A stretch of DNA of 14,806 nt, from assembly GCA_964347915.1 (NCBI GenBank), contig CAYGAM010000053.1, positions 1 to 14,806 of the forward strand, read 5' to 3'. The position numbers were made by a program, and so were the translations under genes. Position 1 is the stretch's first letter. Each line of letters starts with the position of its first letter. The notes under the pieces are model-generated. The model was not told the DNA's origin, did not search any database, and was given only the letters and a program-made list of their open reading frames with translations. This document shows positions 1 through 6,793 of this stretch, piece after piece. Source of the DNA: CAYGAM01 sp964347915 (GTDB lineage: Archaea; Thermoproteota; Nitrososphaeria; Nitrososphaerales; Nitrosopumilaceae).

Positions 1-127
1 GTCCCTGGCCCCACCCCATCAGCCCCCCCCCCCCCCCCCCCACCGGTCAGTCGGCTTGAGAAATGCGCAAGGCAATGAGTGACGTTAGTTTTGCTCAGAT
101 TCAACATTGTGTACAACAAGGCTGGCC

Positions 128-137
128 TATTTAAATA
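128..137. promoter_or_regulatory. Palindromic TATA-like box TATTTAAATA
   Basis: TATTTAAATA is a perfect 10-base palindrome, so it could bind TBP in either direction. On the minus strand it lies about 26 bases before an ATG at 107 whose frame stays open into the homopolymer end. That is the spacing used by other units in this window. On the plus strand no credible gene follows at that distance. The box is seen; its function is inferred. Confidence 0.3.
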
Positions 138-513
138 ATACTCAGGAGATCTGCAGTACAAAAAAACAGGCTGTTCCGGGACAGAGCCGGCGCTGCGGCA
201 GGCGAGCCTCGTCATGTTCAAGCACTAAATTCAAGAATCGGCATCCGGATAGCCGTCAGCATGCAGAGTACGGCAAGGCAAAAAACACACCCGCGCTGCG
301 CCGACCAAAAGCCCGCTGATCCGGTGAAATTGCATTAGTATCTGCTGCAGCGGCGTTCTGTCAGGCTTTTCCAGCATGTTCTGCAGGCAGAGCGCTTTGA
401 CCAGCCTGTGTCTATGCTCTTTAAGACGCCGCGTGACAGCGGCAGTGCGTGTACCATCTTGAAAAAAATCAACGCAAAATGCAGTATTTTGAGCAGTCGC
501 GTGCGATCCGGAT

Positions 514-522
514 AAACATTTT
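514..522 (+). promoter_or_regulatory. TATA-like box for the CxxCxGxG protein
   Basis: AACATTTTA is centred about 28 bases before the ATG at 547. This agrees with a leaderless transcript starting at or next to the start codon. It is a weaker match than the TTTATA boxes elsewhere in the window. Confidence 0.35.
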
Positions 523-546
523 ACCTGGGCTGCGCACGAACAATAC

Positions 547-774
547 ATGGGAGGCAAGTGTGCGATCTGCAACGGTTCCGGCATGATCAAGATACTTGGC
601 ATAGTCTGCAACTTTTGCAATGGAACCGGCGCACATACAAAGTCGGCAGAGTCATACCTTGAGAGTCATATATGCCAGTGCATACTGGCCGACAGAAAAA
701 CGTGCCCGGTCTGCGGCAAAAAATGCCACCATGATACGCCAAACAGGCCAAAGATTCTCATTGAACCGATGTAA
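547..774 (+). CDS. Small DnaJ-type zinc-cluster protein
   Basis: A 75-residue protein with two DnaJ-like CxxCxGxG units (CAICNGSG at residues 5-12 and CNFCNGTG at 21-28). These are followed by CQC at 43-45 and a CPVCGKKC segment at 53-60. That gives nine cysteines in 75 residues, laid out as pairs that could form two zinc sites. In DnaJ such units bind zinc and help hold unfolded protein; here there is no J domain, so the protein is a free zinc module. Similar stand-alone modules occur in archaea as chaperone-like or assembly factors, but the role here is unknown. The ATG at 547 is preceded by a TATA-like box at leaderless spacing and leaves no room for a longer N-terminus with a better start. 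It stands alone, with about 245 non-coding bases before the next gene. That the frame is coding is fairly sure; the function is not. Confidence 0.75.
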   Translation: MGGKCAICNGSGMIKILGIVCNFCNGTGAHTKSAESYLESHICQCILADRKTCPVCGKKCHHDTPNRPKILIEPM

Positions 775-985
775 ATTCTGTTCGCATAAACGGCACTTCG
801 CTGCCCAGGCTCTTTCCAGCGATGCGAAATTTGCCAGTCTGTCGCACCATGACATTGGATGTCCGAGCGCAGTCCGAATGCGGCAAGACGCCAATGCAAA
901 TGCCCAGGTCCGCGATTCTCAAGCGTGCAATGAGCCGGTTTGCGCCAGGCAGAAGTGAGATCCTGCGCAGCAGGCAAAAGTTCGG

Positions 986-993
986 TATAATAA
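986..993 (+). promoter_or_regulatory. TATA box of the plastocyanin-like gene
   Basis: TATAATAA lies about 31 bases before the ATG at 1020. It supports that ATG as the start over upstream in-frame ATGs (822, 993), which would put the box inside the coding region. Confidence 0.45.
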
Positions 994-1019
994 TGCCAGG
1001 AAACCACGCATTATTGCAC

Positions 1020-1454
1020 ATGAGGGCGCTACTTGCAATAATTGCCGGCATTGCCGTACTCGGCATATCGCTGTCAATGCTTGCATGGATGCCGGATGCA
1101 GCCGTATCAGAAGATGCAAATCAGGCGGAAGCAGAGACGCTAGGCGGCGAATTGATCGCCGAGTCAGACATCGTCATGCCAATAAAGTCGTCGCGTCCAG
1201 GATGTGAAGAAGGCAATCAGTGCTATATTCCGCACATCAAAACCGTCAAGGTAGGACATGCTGTATCATGGATGAATCAGGACGTAGCTTTTCACAGCGT
1301 TACCAGCGGCGCGTACGAGGCGCCAAGCGGACTGTTTGACAGCGGACACATGGAACCTGGCGAAGTATTTTCCTTTGCGTTCAGCCAAAGCGGAAGATAC
1401 GATTATTTCTGCACGCTTCATCCGTGGATGGCCGGCATCATACTGGTAGAATAG
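1020..1454 (+). CDS. Secreted plastocyanin-like blue copper protein
   Basis: A 144-residue cupredoxin. Residues 2-23 form a hydrophobic export signal or membrane anchor right after Met-Arg, so the protein should sit outside the membrane. The C-terminal domain has the type 1 copper ligand pattern: His92 (AFHSVTSG), then Cys131, His134 and Met137 in FCTLHPWM. A Cys pair at 62 and 68 lies at the domain's N-terminal edge. Proteins of this kind carry electrons between membrane oxidoreductases. Ammonia-oxidising archaea encode many and use them in place of soluble cytochrome c. An open frame extends upstream to 822, but the ATG at 1020 is chosen because it gives a clean signal peptide directly at the N-terminus and has a TATA box about 31 bases before it. 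The gene appears monocistronic and faces the tRNA-Cys and histone genes. The cupredoxin assignment is firm; the redox partner cannot be read from the sequence. Confidence 0.92.
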   Translation: MRALLAIIAGIAVLGISLSMLAWMPDAAVSEDANQAEAETLGGELIAESDIVMPIKSSRPGCEEGNQCYIPHIKTVKVGHAVSWMNQDVAFHSVTSGAYEAPSGLFDSGHMEPGEVFSFAFSQSGRYDYFCTLHPWMAGIILVE

Positions 1455-1543
1455 ATGTTCGGCAGTGATGCGGTCCTGCGCTTGGCATCAAAAGACGCCC
1501 GGCGCAAGTTCGCAAAAGGCGAGCTGTCCCGTATTATATTCAG

Positions 1544-1615
1544 AGGTGAGGAAGGGATTTGAACCCCTGTAAATGGGCTTTGCAGGCCCACGCATAACCG
1601 CTCTGCCACCTCACC
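1544..1615 (-). tRNA. tRNA-Cys (anticodon GCA)
   Basis: On the minus strand this folds as a complete cloverleaf. The acceptor stem is GGTGAGG/CCTCACC (1609-1615 with 1545-1551). The anticodon stem TGGGC/GCCCA closes the loop CTGCAAA, which gives anticodon GCA. The T arm is AGGGG-TTCAAAT-CCCTT. The discriminator base is U73 (position 1544), a known identity element for cysteine tRNA. CCA is not encoded and must be added afterwards. No intron is visible in the anticodon loop. Confidence 0.97.
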
Positions 1616-1642
1616 GCATTCAGAGAAGCCAGGCAGCATGCA

Positions 1643-1649
1643 ATAAATC
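1643..1649 (-). promoter_or_regulatory. TATA-like box of tRNA-Cys
   Basis: On the minus strand the sequence ATTTATT lies about 28-34 bases before the first base of the mature tRNA. It would start transcription a few bases before the 5' end. Confidence 0.4.
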
Positions 1650-1682
1650 CTTTGTACGCATGATGCGCCCAGGCTGCCGCAT

Positions 1683-1901
1683 TCAGGACTGGCTGTACAT
1701 GCGGGCTGCCAGCTTTACGTCATCTGCTTTTACCGTCTTTCTTTTTGCATGAGACGCCATATCCACTGCATTCTTGGATATTTTAGCTGCAATTTCTTCC
1801 AAGATATCCCGCAGTTCTATTGCAGACTCTGAGCTTACGCGTTCTGCGCCCGACTTTTTTAGTATCCTGAACATGGCAGCTTCTGCTATATCAGATCCCA
1901 C
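1683..1901 (-). CDS. Archaeal histone (HMf-like)
   Basis: From the GTG at 1901 this is a 72-residue single histone fold. Helix 1 is AAMFRILKKSG, a loop AERVS follows, then a long central helix (about residues 23-51), the KRKTV loop that contacts DNA, and a short helix 3 (KADDVKLAARM). It lacks tails, as is usual for archaeal histones that form dimers and wrap DNA. Start choice: the frame is open to an ATG at 1922 (79 residues) and beyond. A TATA-like box (TATTTTA, 1931-1925) lies about 27 bases before the GTG and would fall only a few bases before the ATG. The GTG also gives the usual short run of about nine residues ahead of helix 1. The gene reads towards the tRNA-Cys gene on the same strand and is divergent from the TatD-type gene. 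The family is certain; the exact start is an inference. Confidence 0.93.
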   Translation of the reverse strand: MGSDIAEAAMFRILKKSGAERVSSESAIELRDILEEIAAKISKNAVDMASHAKRKTVKADDVKLAARMYSQS

Positions 1902-1924
1902 ATTACCAAGCAGTTGCCGCATGC

Positions 1925-1931
1925 TAAAATA
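1925..1931 (-). promoter_or_regulatory. TATA-like box of the histone gene
   Basis: On the minus strand TATTTTA is centred about 27 bases upstream of the GTG at 1901. It is the main argument for the GTG over the ATG at 1922. Confidence 0.45.
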
Positions 1932-2173
1932 CTTTGACACAATCCAGGCATTCTGCATTCCATGCTGCCGGCCAGCATCCTGCAAGAACCTGATGGCCGC
2001 CCAAGAACGGCGGCAGTTTCGGATTCCTCATTCCCTCCCGCACTGACGCACGGCATGTTGCATCTTGCCTGCCAATCCCGCCGCGATCTCTGAAGCTTGC
2101 GGCAGTCTTTTGCTGTCAGGCCGCAATGCAGCATAATTTTCGTACAATAGAGCGTACGCTGCGCAGCTTGGAA

Positions 2174-2179
2174 TTTATA
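2174..2179 (+). promoter_or_regulatory. TATA box of the TatD-type gene
   Basis: TTTATA is centred about 26 bases before the ATG at 2202, so the transcript is probably leaderless. No ribosome-binding site is visible before the ATG. Confidence 0.55.
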
Positions 2180-2201
2180 GAAAAACAGATTATGCAGCGC
2201 C

Positions 2202-2972
2202 ATGAGATGGTTGCACGATGCCCACATTCATCTAGCGGATCCGTTCTATGAGGACATTATGCAGGACATTCTGCGGAATATGCAGGCTGCCGGAATAAAG
2301 GCATGCGCCGTATCAACAGATGCAGAGTCGTCGCGGCGCACGCTAAACCTCGCATCAGGGAATGATCTGATAATTCCTTTTGTCGGCGTTCATCCAGAAA
2401 ATGCTGCAAAAGGGGCGGACGGCATATCAGGCATGGCATCGCAAAACGATGCTGCCGGAATCGGCGAGATAGGCCTTGATTCTACGCTGGAGGCAGGCAT
2501 GAGCATGCAAAGAAGCGTATTTGAGGCTCAGCTTGACATCGCAGAGCGCCTGGGCAGGCCCGTGTCAGTCCATTCCAGAAGGACGCTCGACATGGTTCTT
2601 GATACGGTATCGTCATTCTCAATTGACAGCGTGCTGCTGCACTGGTTTGACGGAAACAAAAAGCAGCTGGCTCGGGCCATGGACATGGGATGCTATGCTT
2701 CGTTCGGCCCCGTCATGCTATATGCAGAAGACAAGCAGGTTCTTCTCTCAAGAACCAGGCATGACAGGATACTGGTAGAGACCGACGGACCTGTGCGGTT
2801 CTCTCACTGCTTTGGCTCAAGGCCTGCCCGTCCGGACTGGATACCAAGCGTGGCATTCTGCGCGGCCAATGCGCTTGGCGTATCATACGATGAGATGTGC
2901 GGCATTCTCTCAGACAATGCAATGCGATACCTAGGACTGCAGCGGCAAATGCTCCGGCCTGCGCCAAACTGA
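2202..2972 (+). CDS. TatD-family metal-dependent hydrolase
   Basis: A 256-residue TIM-barrel amidohydrolase-fold protein. The family's metal-binding pattern is in order: HxH at residues 8-10 (DAHIHLADP), VGVHPE at 62-66, GEIGLD at 88-93 with Glu89, VHSR around His124, LHWFDG with His147, and ETDGP at 193-197 with Asp195. Length matches the family. TatD-type enzymes are metal-dependent nucleases acting on DNA ends, including 3' exonuclease repair and DNA turnover in bacteria and yeast. Archaeal members are little studied, so the substrate is an inference. The ATG at 2202 is fixed by a TATA box about 26 bases upstream. The stop at 2970-2972 is followed at once by the TATA box of uppS, so the two genes probably have separate promoters. 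Cytoplasmic: no signal peptide or membrane segment is seen. Confidence 0.9.
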   Translation: MRWLHDAHIHLADPFYEDIMQDILRNMQAAGIKACAVSTDAESSRRTLNLASGNDLIIPFVGVHPENAAKGADGISGMASQNDAAGIGEIGLDSTLEAGMSMQRSVFEAQLDIAERLGRPVSVHSRRTLDMVLDTVSSFSIDSVLLHWFDGNKKQLARAMDMGCYASFGPVMLYAEDKQVLLSRTRHDRILVETDGPVRFSHCFGSRPARPDWIPSVAFCAANALGVSYDEMCGILSDNAMRYLGLQRQMLRPAPN

Positions 2973-2974
2973 TA

Positions 2975-2980
2975 ATTATA
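2975..2980 (+). promoter_or_regulatory. TATA box of uppS-Nudix unit
   Basis: ATTATA lies right after the TatD-type stop codon and about 30 bases before the ATG at 3007. It makes uppS the first gene of its own transcript and argues against the upstream in-frame TTG (2986) and ATG (2989). Confidence 0.5.
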
Positions 2981-3006
2981 TAGAGTTGATGCCGCACCAG
3001 GCACCA

Positions 3007-3795
3007 ATGGGATTAGGCGATAAAAAATTCATCTTTCCTGGGCTGTACAGGCTGTACTCCAACAAGCTCGAAAAGGAGATAATGAGCAAGGAGATGCCAG
3101 GGCACATTGCGCTGATATTGGACGGCAATAGAAGATGGGCCAGAAAGAATTTCGCGCTTGCAAGCATGGGGCACAGAGGAGGCGCAGACGCCGTGGAAAA
3201 TTTGCTGGATTGGTGCGAAGAGTTTGACATAGGCATAATCACGCTGTACGTATTGTCGGCAGAAAATCTTAGGCGCGGCGACAAGGAACTGGCCGACCTG
3301 TACAGCATCATACAGATCAGATTGGAAAAGCTGTACGGCGATCCCAGGATACACAGAAATAAAATGAGGGTAAAGGCAATAGGCAGAATCGACCTGCTGC
3401 CGGAGCCCGTGCAGGACATACTCGGCAAGCTTGATGCGGCTACGAAATCATACAGCGAGCATTTTCTCAACATAGCAATAGCGTACGGCGGGCAGGACGA
3501 GATGGTTGATGCGGTAAGAAAGATAGGCGCCAAGATAAAAGACGGCACGCTGGATGTGCAGGACATAAGCAGGGAGGAGATAGAGGCCAACCTGTACACA
3601 TCCCACCTGCCGCAATCTTCGCCGGACATGATACTGCGGACTTCGGGCGAAAAGCGCCTTAGCGGATTTCTCTTGTGGCAGAGCGCGTACAGCGAGCTTT
3701 TATTCATGGACATATTTTGGCCAGAATTCAGGAAGATTGACTTTATGCGCGCCATACGAACATATCAAAAGCGCAAGCGCAGGCGGGGAAGATGA
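3007..3795 (+). CDS. uppS: Cis-prenyltransferase (polyprenyl diphosphate synthase)
   Basis: A 262-residue enzyme that adds isopentenyl units in cis to an allylic diphosphate, making the long polyprenyl carrier used for glycan transfer across the membrane. All family signatures are present. HIALILDGNRRWA at residues 33-45 carries the catalytic Asp39, and GHRGGA at 55-60 follows. Then come SAENLRR at 84-90 and the C-terminal RTSGEKRLSGFLLWQSAYSE at 211-230, with the Arg, Glu and Ser-Glu residues that bind substrate and magnesium. The N-terminus has about 30 residues before the first motif, longer than bacterial UppS, as is common in archaea. In archaea the product is a dolichol-type lipid for N-glycosylation. 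The ATG at 3007 is chosen by TATA spacing; two starts lie 18-21 bases upstream. The stop is one base before the Nudix start, so the two genes are co-transcribed. Confidence 0.95.
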   Translation: MGLGDKKFIFPGLYRLYSNKLEKEIMSKEMPGHIALILDGNRRWARKNFALASMGHRGGADAVENLLDWCEEFDIGIITLYVLSAENLRRGDKELADLYSIIQIRLEKLYGDPRIHRNKMRVKAIGRIDLLPEPVQDILGKLDAATKSYSEHFLNIAIAYGGQDEMVDAVRKIGAKIKDGTLDVQDISREEIEANLYTSHLPQSSPDMILRTSGEKRLSGFLLWQSAYSELLFMDIFWPEFRKIDFMRAIRTYQKRKRRRGR

Positions 3796-3796
3796 C

Positions 3797-4213
3797 ATGA
3801 AAATGCGTTCAGCGGGCGTCGTAATATTCAGAATGGAAGGCGCAAAAAGGCTCTACCTGCTGCTGCACTATCCCAACGGGCAGTGGGATCTGGTCAAGGG
3901 AAAGATCGAAAAGGGCGAGGATACAGTCAGCACTGCCGTAAGAGAGGCGCATGAGGAGACCGGCATACGCGATCTGCGCTTTGTTGACAATTTCAAGCGG
4001 AGCATAAGATACAAATTTTCATCCATGGACGGCAGGATGATCAGCAAGAGCGTCGTCTATTTTCTTGCAGAAACCCGCACAAAAGACATCATGCTGTCGG
4101 ACGAGCACATAGGATATGCGTGGATGGAGTTTGATGCGGCAATGCACAGAATAACGTACGCCAATGCGCGCCGCGTCCTGAATGCGGCGCGGCTCAGAAT
4201 TCTGGACGGCTAG
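3797..4213 (+). CDS. Nudix hydrolase, Ap4A-pyrophosphatase-like
   Basis: A 138-residue Nudix protein. The box GX5EX7REUXEEXGU is complete at residues 35-57 (G35, E41, R49-E50, E53-E54, G56, I57), so the metal-binding catalytic helix is intact. The start AGVVIFR and the HYPNGQWDLVKGKIE lead-in resemble asymmetric diadenosine tetraphosphate hydrolases, which split Ap4A into ATP and AMP. The substrate is not proven by the sequence. The ATG at 3797 follows the uppS TGA by one base, with a purine-rich GGCGGGGAAG stretch in front that can serve as ribosome-binding site. An in-frame start at 3737 inside uppS would add 20 residues unlike the family. The stop overlaps that of pyrF on the other strand in a shared CTAG. 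Confidence 0.9.
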   Translation: MKMRSAGVVIFRMEGAKRLYLLLHYPNGQWDLVKGKIEKGEDTVSTAVREAHEETGIRDLRFVDNFKRSIRYKFSSMDGRMISKSVVYFLAETRTKDIMLSDEHIGYAWMEFDAAMHRITYANARRVLNAARLRILDG

Positions 4214-4905
4214 GATCCTTTTTCAATTGATGCAATCAGGCTGCGCCCGGATATCAGATAATCGGCTCCGGCAGACAGCGCCTGGCGCGCATCCCCGCCC
4301 TGGGCTCCCACTCCCGGCGAGAATATTGGGATGCCTGGATGCCGGCTCTTGCAGAATCTTATCGCATCCGGATATGTCGCGCCCGCGATTATTCCGTCGG
4401 CGCCGCATGCCGCAGCGATGTCCAAAAATATATGATACAGCAAAGCCGGCTTTCCGTCTCCTGCCACAGGCAGCTCGTATGCTGCAGCGGCCGAGGGCGC
4501 GCTCATATGGCAGAGGGATATTATTCCGCAGTCCCGCTCATGCAGCAGCCGCGCCAGTCTTTTCATGCCGGCCTCGCCCATTATCGGATTTGCTATGAGA
4601 GCGTCAAATCCCATATCGCAGAGCGCGCCGGCCGCTGCTTCGTTTGTGCTGTCGATATCGTTGAGCTTGATATCTGCGATGCACTGCAGTCCCAGGCCGT
4701 GGGCGGTCTCGGCAATCTGCGAGATGCGCTCGGCTCCCAGCGGAAGCAGCAGATGAAAGTTTAGTTTTACCGCGCATATTCGGCCGCTCAGCCGCTTTAT
4801 TGCATCAATCGCGCGATCGGCGCGCTCGTATCCAAAGTCGCAGGCAAATACGGTCCGCTCTTTGTCCTTTGCGGCCCGCAAAAGCCTAGTTTTGAAGCTG
4901 CTCAT
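4210..4905 (-). CDS. pyrF: Orotidine 5'-phosphate decarboxylase
   Basis: A 231-residue TIM-barrel enzyme that decarboxylates OMP to UMP, the last step of de novo pyrimidine synthesis. Visible motifs are ACDF at residues 21-24, Lys47 in AVKLNF, and the catalytic DIKLNDID at 78-85 (Asp78, Lys80, Asp83). Near the C-terminus are SPGVGAQGGD at 196-205 and YLISGRSLI at 216-224, which bind the phosphate. Length fits archaeal PyrF. It is the downstream gene of a two-gene unit: its ATG at 4905 lies inside the last 20 bases of the 220-residue gene, in another frame. This suggests translational coupling. No strong ribosome-binding site is seen; a GGTCAGG stretch precedes the ATG. Its stop TAG shares CTAG with the Nudix stop on the other strand. 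Confidence 0.94.
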   Translation of the reverse strand: MSSFKTRLLRAAKDKERTVFACDFGYERADRAIDAIKRLSGRICAVKLNFHLLLPLGAERISQIAETAHGLGLQCIADIKLNDIDSTNEAAAGALCDMGFDALIANPIMGEAGMKRLARLLHERDCGIISLCHMSAPSAAAAYELPVAGDGKPALLYHIFLDIAAACGADGIIAGATYPDAIRFCKSRHPGIPIFSPGVGAQGGDARQALSAGADYLISGRSLIASIEKGS

Positions 4906-5548
4906 GCCTGACCAGCGGATGCGCGTCCTTGAGCCTTATAATTTTGATGTATGAATAGCCGTGATCCATCGTATGGTCCACAAACGAAGGTCCCTCGCCG
5001 TCCTGCGTTGAGTGCCGCAGATACGGCTTTTTTGGATCTTCCGGCAGCGCCACATAGCAAAAGTAGGCTTCCTCGTCGTCATTGAAATTCATAAACGCAC
5101 CGAGCACCCACAAGCCTTCGCTGGGAAACGCAAACAGCGGAAACGATGCGTTCTCAACCCCGTAGCTGAGCTTTGCAAGGCTGTCCAGGTCTTCAAGCTC
5201 AAACGGAAGATATTGGTCTTCCGCATCAGACCCAGGCTTTAGCGCATCAGGAAGCCGCTTTACCTTTATTATCGGAGAGTAGAGCGACGTAGTATCCTTT
5301 GTAGAGTCTACTATTCCAGACTCTTCGCTTCGCCCCTTGATCCTGTATGAAAGGTATCTGCCTCGCGCTTCCAGGGGAGTATAGTATACGATCGGCCTGT
5401 TGTTTAGCACATCCATTTGTATTGATATGACCTGCCTGCCGTTGTGCTCATGGAGAAAGGATATTCTGGGAACAGGCTCCAGCGCGCACACAAGGCGGGA
5501 AAATTCAAGCGAAGACTCCACCTCAATGTATCGGGGATTGTTCTCCAT
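4886..5548 (-). CDS. Conserved-looking protein of unknown function, pyrF partner
   Basis: A 220-residue soluble protein that I do not recognise. It is rich in acidic and aromatic residues, has no signal peptide or membrane segment, and has only three cysteines spread out, so no metal site is obvious. Segments such as FELEDLDSLAKLSYG and SYIKIIRLKD suggest a mixed alpha/beta fold. The frame is open to an ATG at 5566, but the ATG at 5548 is preferred. A TATA-like TTTAAG box lies about 25 bases before it and the protein then begins MENNPRYIEVESS. It is 30 bases downstream of purA on the same strand and overlaps pyrF by 20 bases. The setting between two nucleotide-synthesis genes hints at a role near nucleotide metabolism, but this is only context. 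That it is a real gene is well supported by its length, the clean frame and the overlap. Confidence 0.8.
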   Translation of the reverse strand: MENNPRYIEVESSLEFSRLVCALEPVPRISFLHEHNGRQVISIQMDVLNNRPIVYYTPLEARGRYLSYRIKGRSEESGIVDSTKDTTSLYSPIIKVKRLPDALKPGSDAEDQYLPFELEDLDSLAKLSYGVENASFPLFAFPSEGLWVLGAFMNFNDDEEAYFCYVALPEDPKKPYLRHSTQDGEGPSFVDHTMDHGYSYIKIIRLKDAHPLVRHEQLQN

Positions 5549-5568
5549 AGCCGGCATGCGCGGCATGC

Positions 5569-5578
5569 TAACTTAAAC
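5569..5578 (-). promoter_or_regulatory. TATA-like box of the 220-residue gene
   Basis: On the minus strand GGTTTAAGTT covers the short gap after the purA stop. It is centred about 25 bases before the ATG at 5548. It suggests that the unknown gene and pyrF can be transcribed apart from purA. Confidence 0.35.
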
Positions 5579-6598
5579 CTAACAGTTTTTCGCGGCCCTG
5601 GGGCGCCGGTCTATGATCTGATCAGCTTTGGGTCCTGTTCCAATCAAGGACACCGGCACGCGCAGTTTTTCTTCAATCGCTTCCAGGAATGAGCGGGCGT
5701 CAGAGCCCAGGGCGCCGTACGACGTAGATCCGGCGCAGTCTGGAAACCTGGCATCAAGCTTTGTTATTGCAAGGCCGGTGGGAGAGTTGAGCATGACTGC
5801 CCTTTTGGCAAGATCAAAGTCAAAGTCGGCCGCGCGCCTCGGCCTGCCCGTTACGGTTCCAACCTCGTCCCATCCGCGGCGCAAAGTCTCATCCTCGTCC
5901 AGCTGGCCGGCAAGAGGTCCTGTTCCCACTCGGGTAACATATGATTTGAACACTAAAATGACTTCATCGGCGCGCCTGGGTCCCAGCCCTACGTCGGCGC
6001 ATATGCCCGATGCCGTAACATCCTTTGATGTTGCAAACGGGTACGTTCCGTGCCAGAGGGACAGAAACGTTCCCTGGGTTCCCTCGATCAGGACTCGCCC
6101 GCCCTTGTCAAGTTTTTCGTTTATTTCTTTCGGGACATCAGCAGTGTATTCAGACAGCTCTGGAATGTCTTTGGCCAGCCGGAGCGTCCTCATCGCCCTG
6201 GCAGCATTGGCCGGTCCTGTTCCGGAACCGGTGCTTCCAATCTTTGCCTTGAGAGGGCCCTGCCTGTCGGCTCTCTTGTGCTCCTCTTCTATGATGCCAG
6301 CGCACGAATCCAAAAATGCCCTGCCCCGAACTCCAAATGCGTCTATCTCTTCAAGAAAGACTGCCGGATCAACTACTACTCCAGGCCCTACCATCAGGCG
6401 CGCCTGCCGGTTCAGGAATCCGCTGGGCAGCATTCTTACCTTGTACGTGCCGGAACTGTCCCGAATAGTGTGCCCTGCGTTCGGTCCTGCGCCTCCGCGC
6501 GCCACTATTTCCGGCTTGTCATGCAGCGCCAGATGCGAGATGATCTTTCCCTTTCCCTCATCGCCATAGAATCCGCCGACTACCACCGTGCAGGACAT
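5579..6598 (-). CDS. purA: Adenylosuccinate synthetase, short archaeal form
   Basis: A 339-residue enzyme that joins IMP and aspartate using GTP, the first step from IMP to AMP. The glycine-rich loop GFYGDEGKGK at residues 9-18 carries the catalytic Asp13, and NAGHT at 40-44 carries the catalytic His43. Further matches are the GSTGSGTGPANAAR stretch, EGTQGTFLSLWHGTYPF (aspartate/IMP site), TSKDVTASG and VGTVTGRPRR. Bacterial and eukaryotic PurA are near 430 residues; the shorter length is typical of archaea and is not a truncation, since both ends carry conserved motifs. The ATG at 6598 has a TATA-like AAATAAATA box about 26 bases upstream, so the message is probably leaderless. The stop is 30 bases before the next gene on the same strand. 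Confidence 0.96.
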   Translation of the reverse strand: MSCTVVVGGFYGDEGKGKIISHLALHDKPEIVARGGAGPNAGHTIRDSSGTYKVRMLPSGFLNRQARLMVGPGVVVDPAVFLEEIDAFGVRGRAFLDSCAGIIEEEHKRADRQGPLKAKIGSTGSGTGPANAARAMRTLRLAKDIPELSEYTADVPKEINEKLDKGGRVLIEGTQGTFLSLWHGTYPFATSKDVTASGICADVGLGPRRADEVILVFKSYVTRVGTGPLAGQLDEDETLRRGWDEVGTVTGRPRRAADFDFDLAKRAVMLNSPTGLAITKLDARFPDCAGSTSYGALGSDARSFLEAIEEKLRVPVSLIGTGPKADQIIDRRPRAAKNC

Positions 6599-6620
6599 GC
6601 ATTCAAGTCGCTTTGCCGTT

Positions 6621-6629
6621 TATTTATTT
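6621..6629 (-). promoter_or_regulatory. TATA box of purA
   Basis: On the minus strand AAATAAATA is centred about 26 bases before the purA ATG, the leaderless spacing used through this window. Confidence 0.5.
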
Positions 6630-6706
6630 TGAGTGTCTCAGATGCGGCATGTGTGAGGATTCGCGTTATTTTAGCCGGCGTGCGGGTTCGGCTGCTCCCC
6701 GCCGGT

Positions 6707-6753
6707 GCATTATGCTGGCTCCAAGCATGCCGGTTCCAATCATGATGCATCAT
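6707..6753 (+). repeat. 47-bp direct repeat, copy 1
   Basis: Begins GCATTATGCTGGCTCCAAGC and ends with the perfect 14-base palindrome CATGATGCATCATG (6741-6754, one base past the repeat). It matches copy 2 at all but two of 47 positions, and the two starts are 87 bases apart. Confidence 0.85.
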
Positions 6754-6793
6754 GCGTCCCAGCAGAAAGCTGCCCCAGATTTAGCCCCGTTAA

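Larger units (their letters stand above)
1..546. other. Gene-poor left end with poly-C run
   Basis: The first 41 bases are very C-rich and include an uninterrupted run of 19 C at 23-41, which looks like an assembly or sequencing artefact. The rest has no open frame with convincing protein-like composition on either strand. It holds one strong AT-rich palindrome (128-137) and the promoter-like segment of the gene starting at 547. A short frame on the minus strand from 107 runs open into the poly-C end and could be the 5' tip of a cut gene, but it is too short to judge. Confidence 0.5.

Noticed and set aside
231..620. A 129-codon open frame on the minus strand at the left end
   Set aside because: It overlaps the well-supported CxxCxGxG gene, has no recognisable motif or promoter at its start, and its composition is like a chance frame.
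2976..3755. A 259-codon minus-strand frame opposite uppS
   Set aside because: It is the antisense shadow of uppS, which has all its catalytic motifs on the plus strand.
5628..6569. A 313-codon plus-strand frame opposite purA
   Set aside because: It is a shadow of purA: rich in Ser, Pro and Arg, with no motif, while purA on the other strand is certain.
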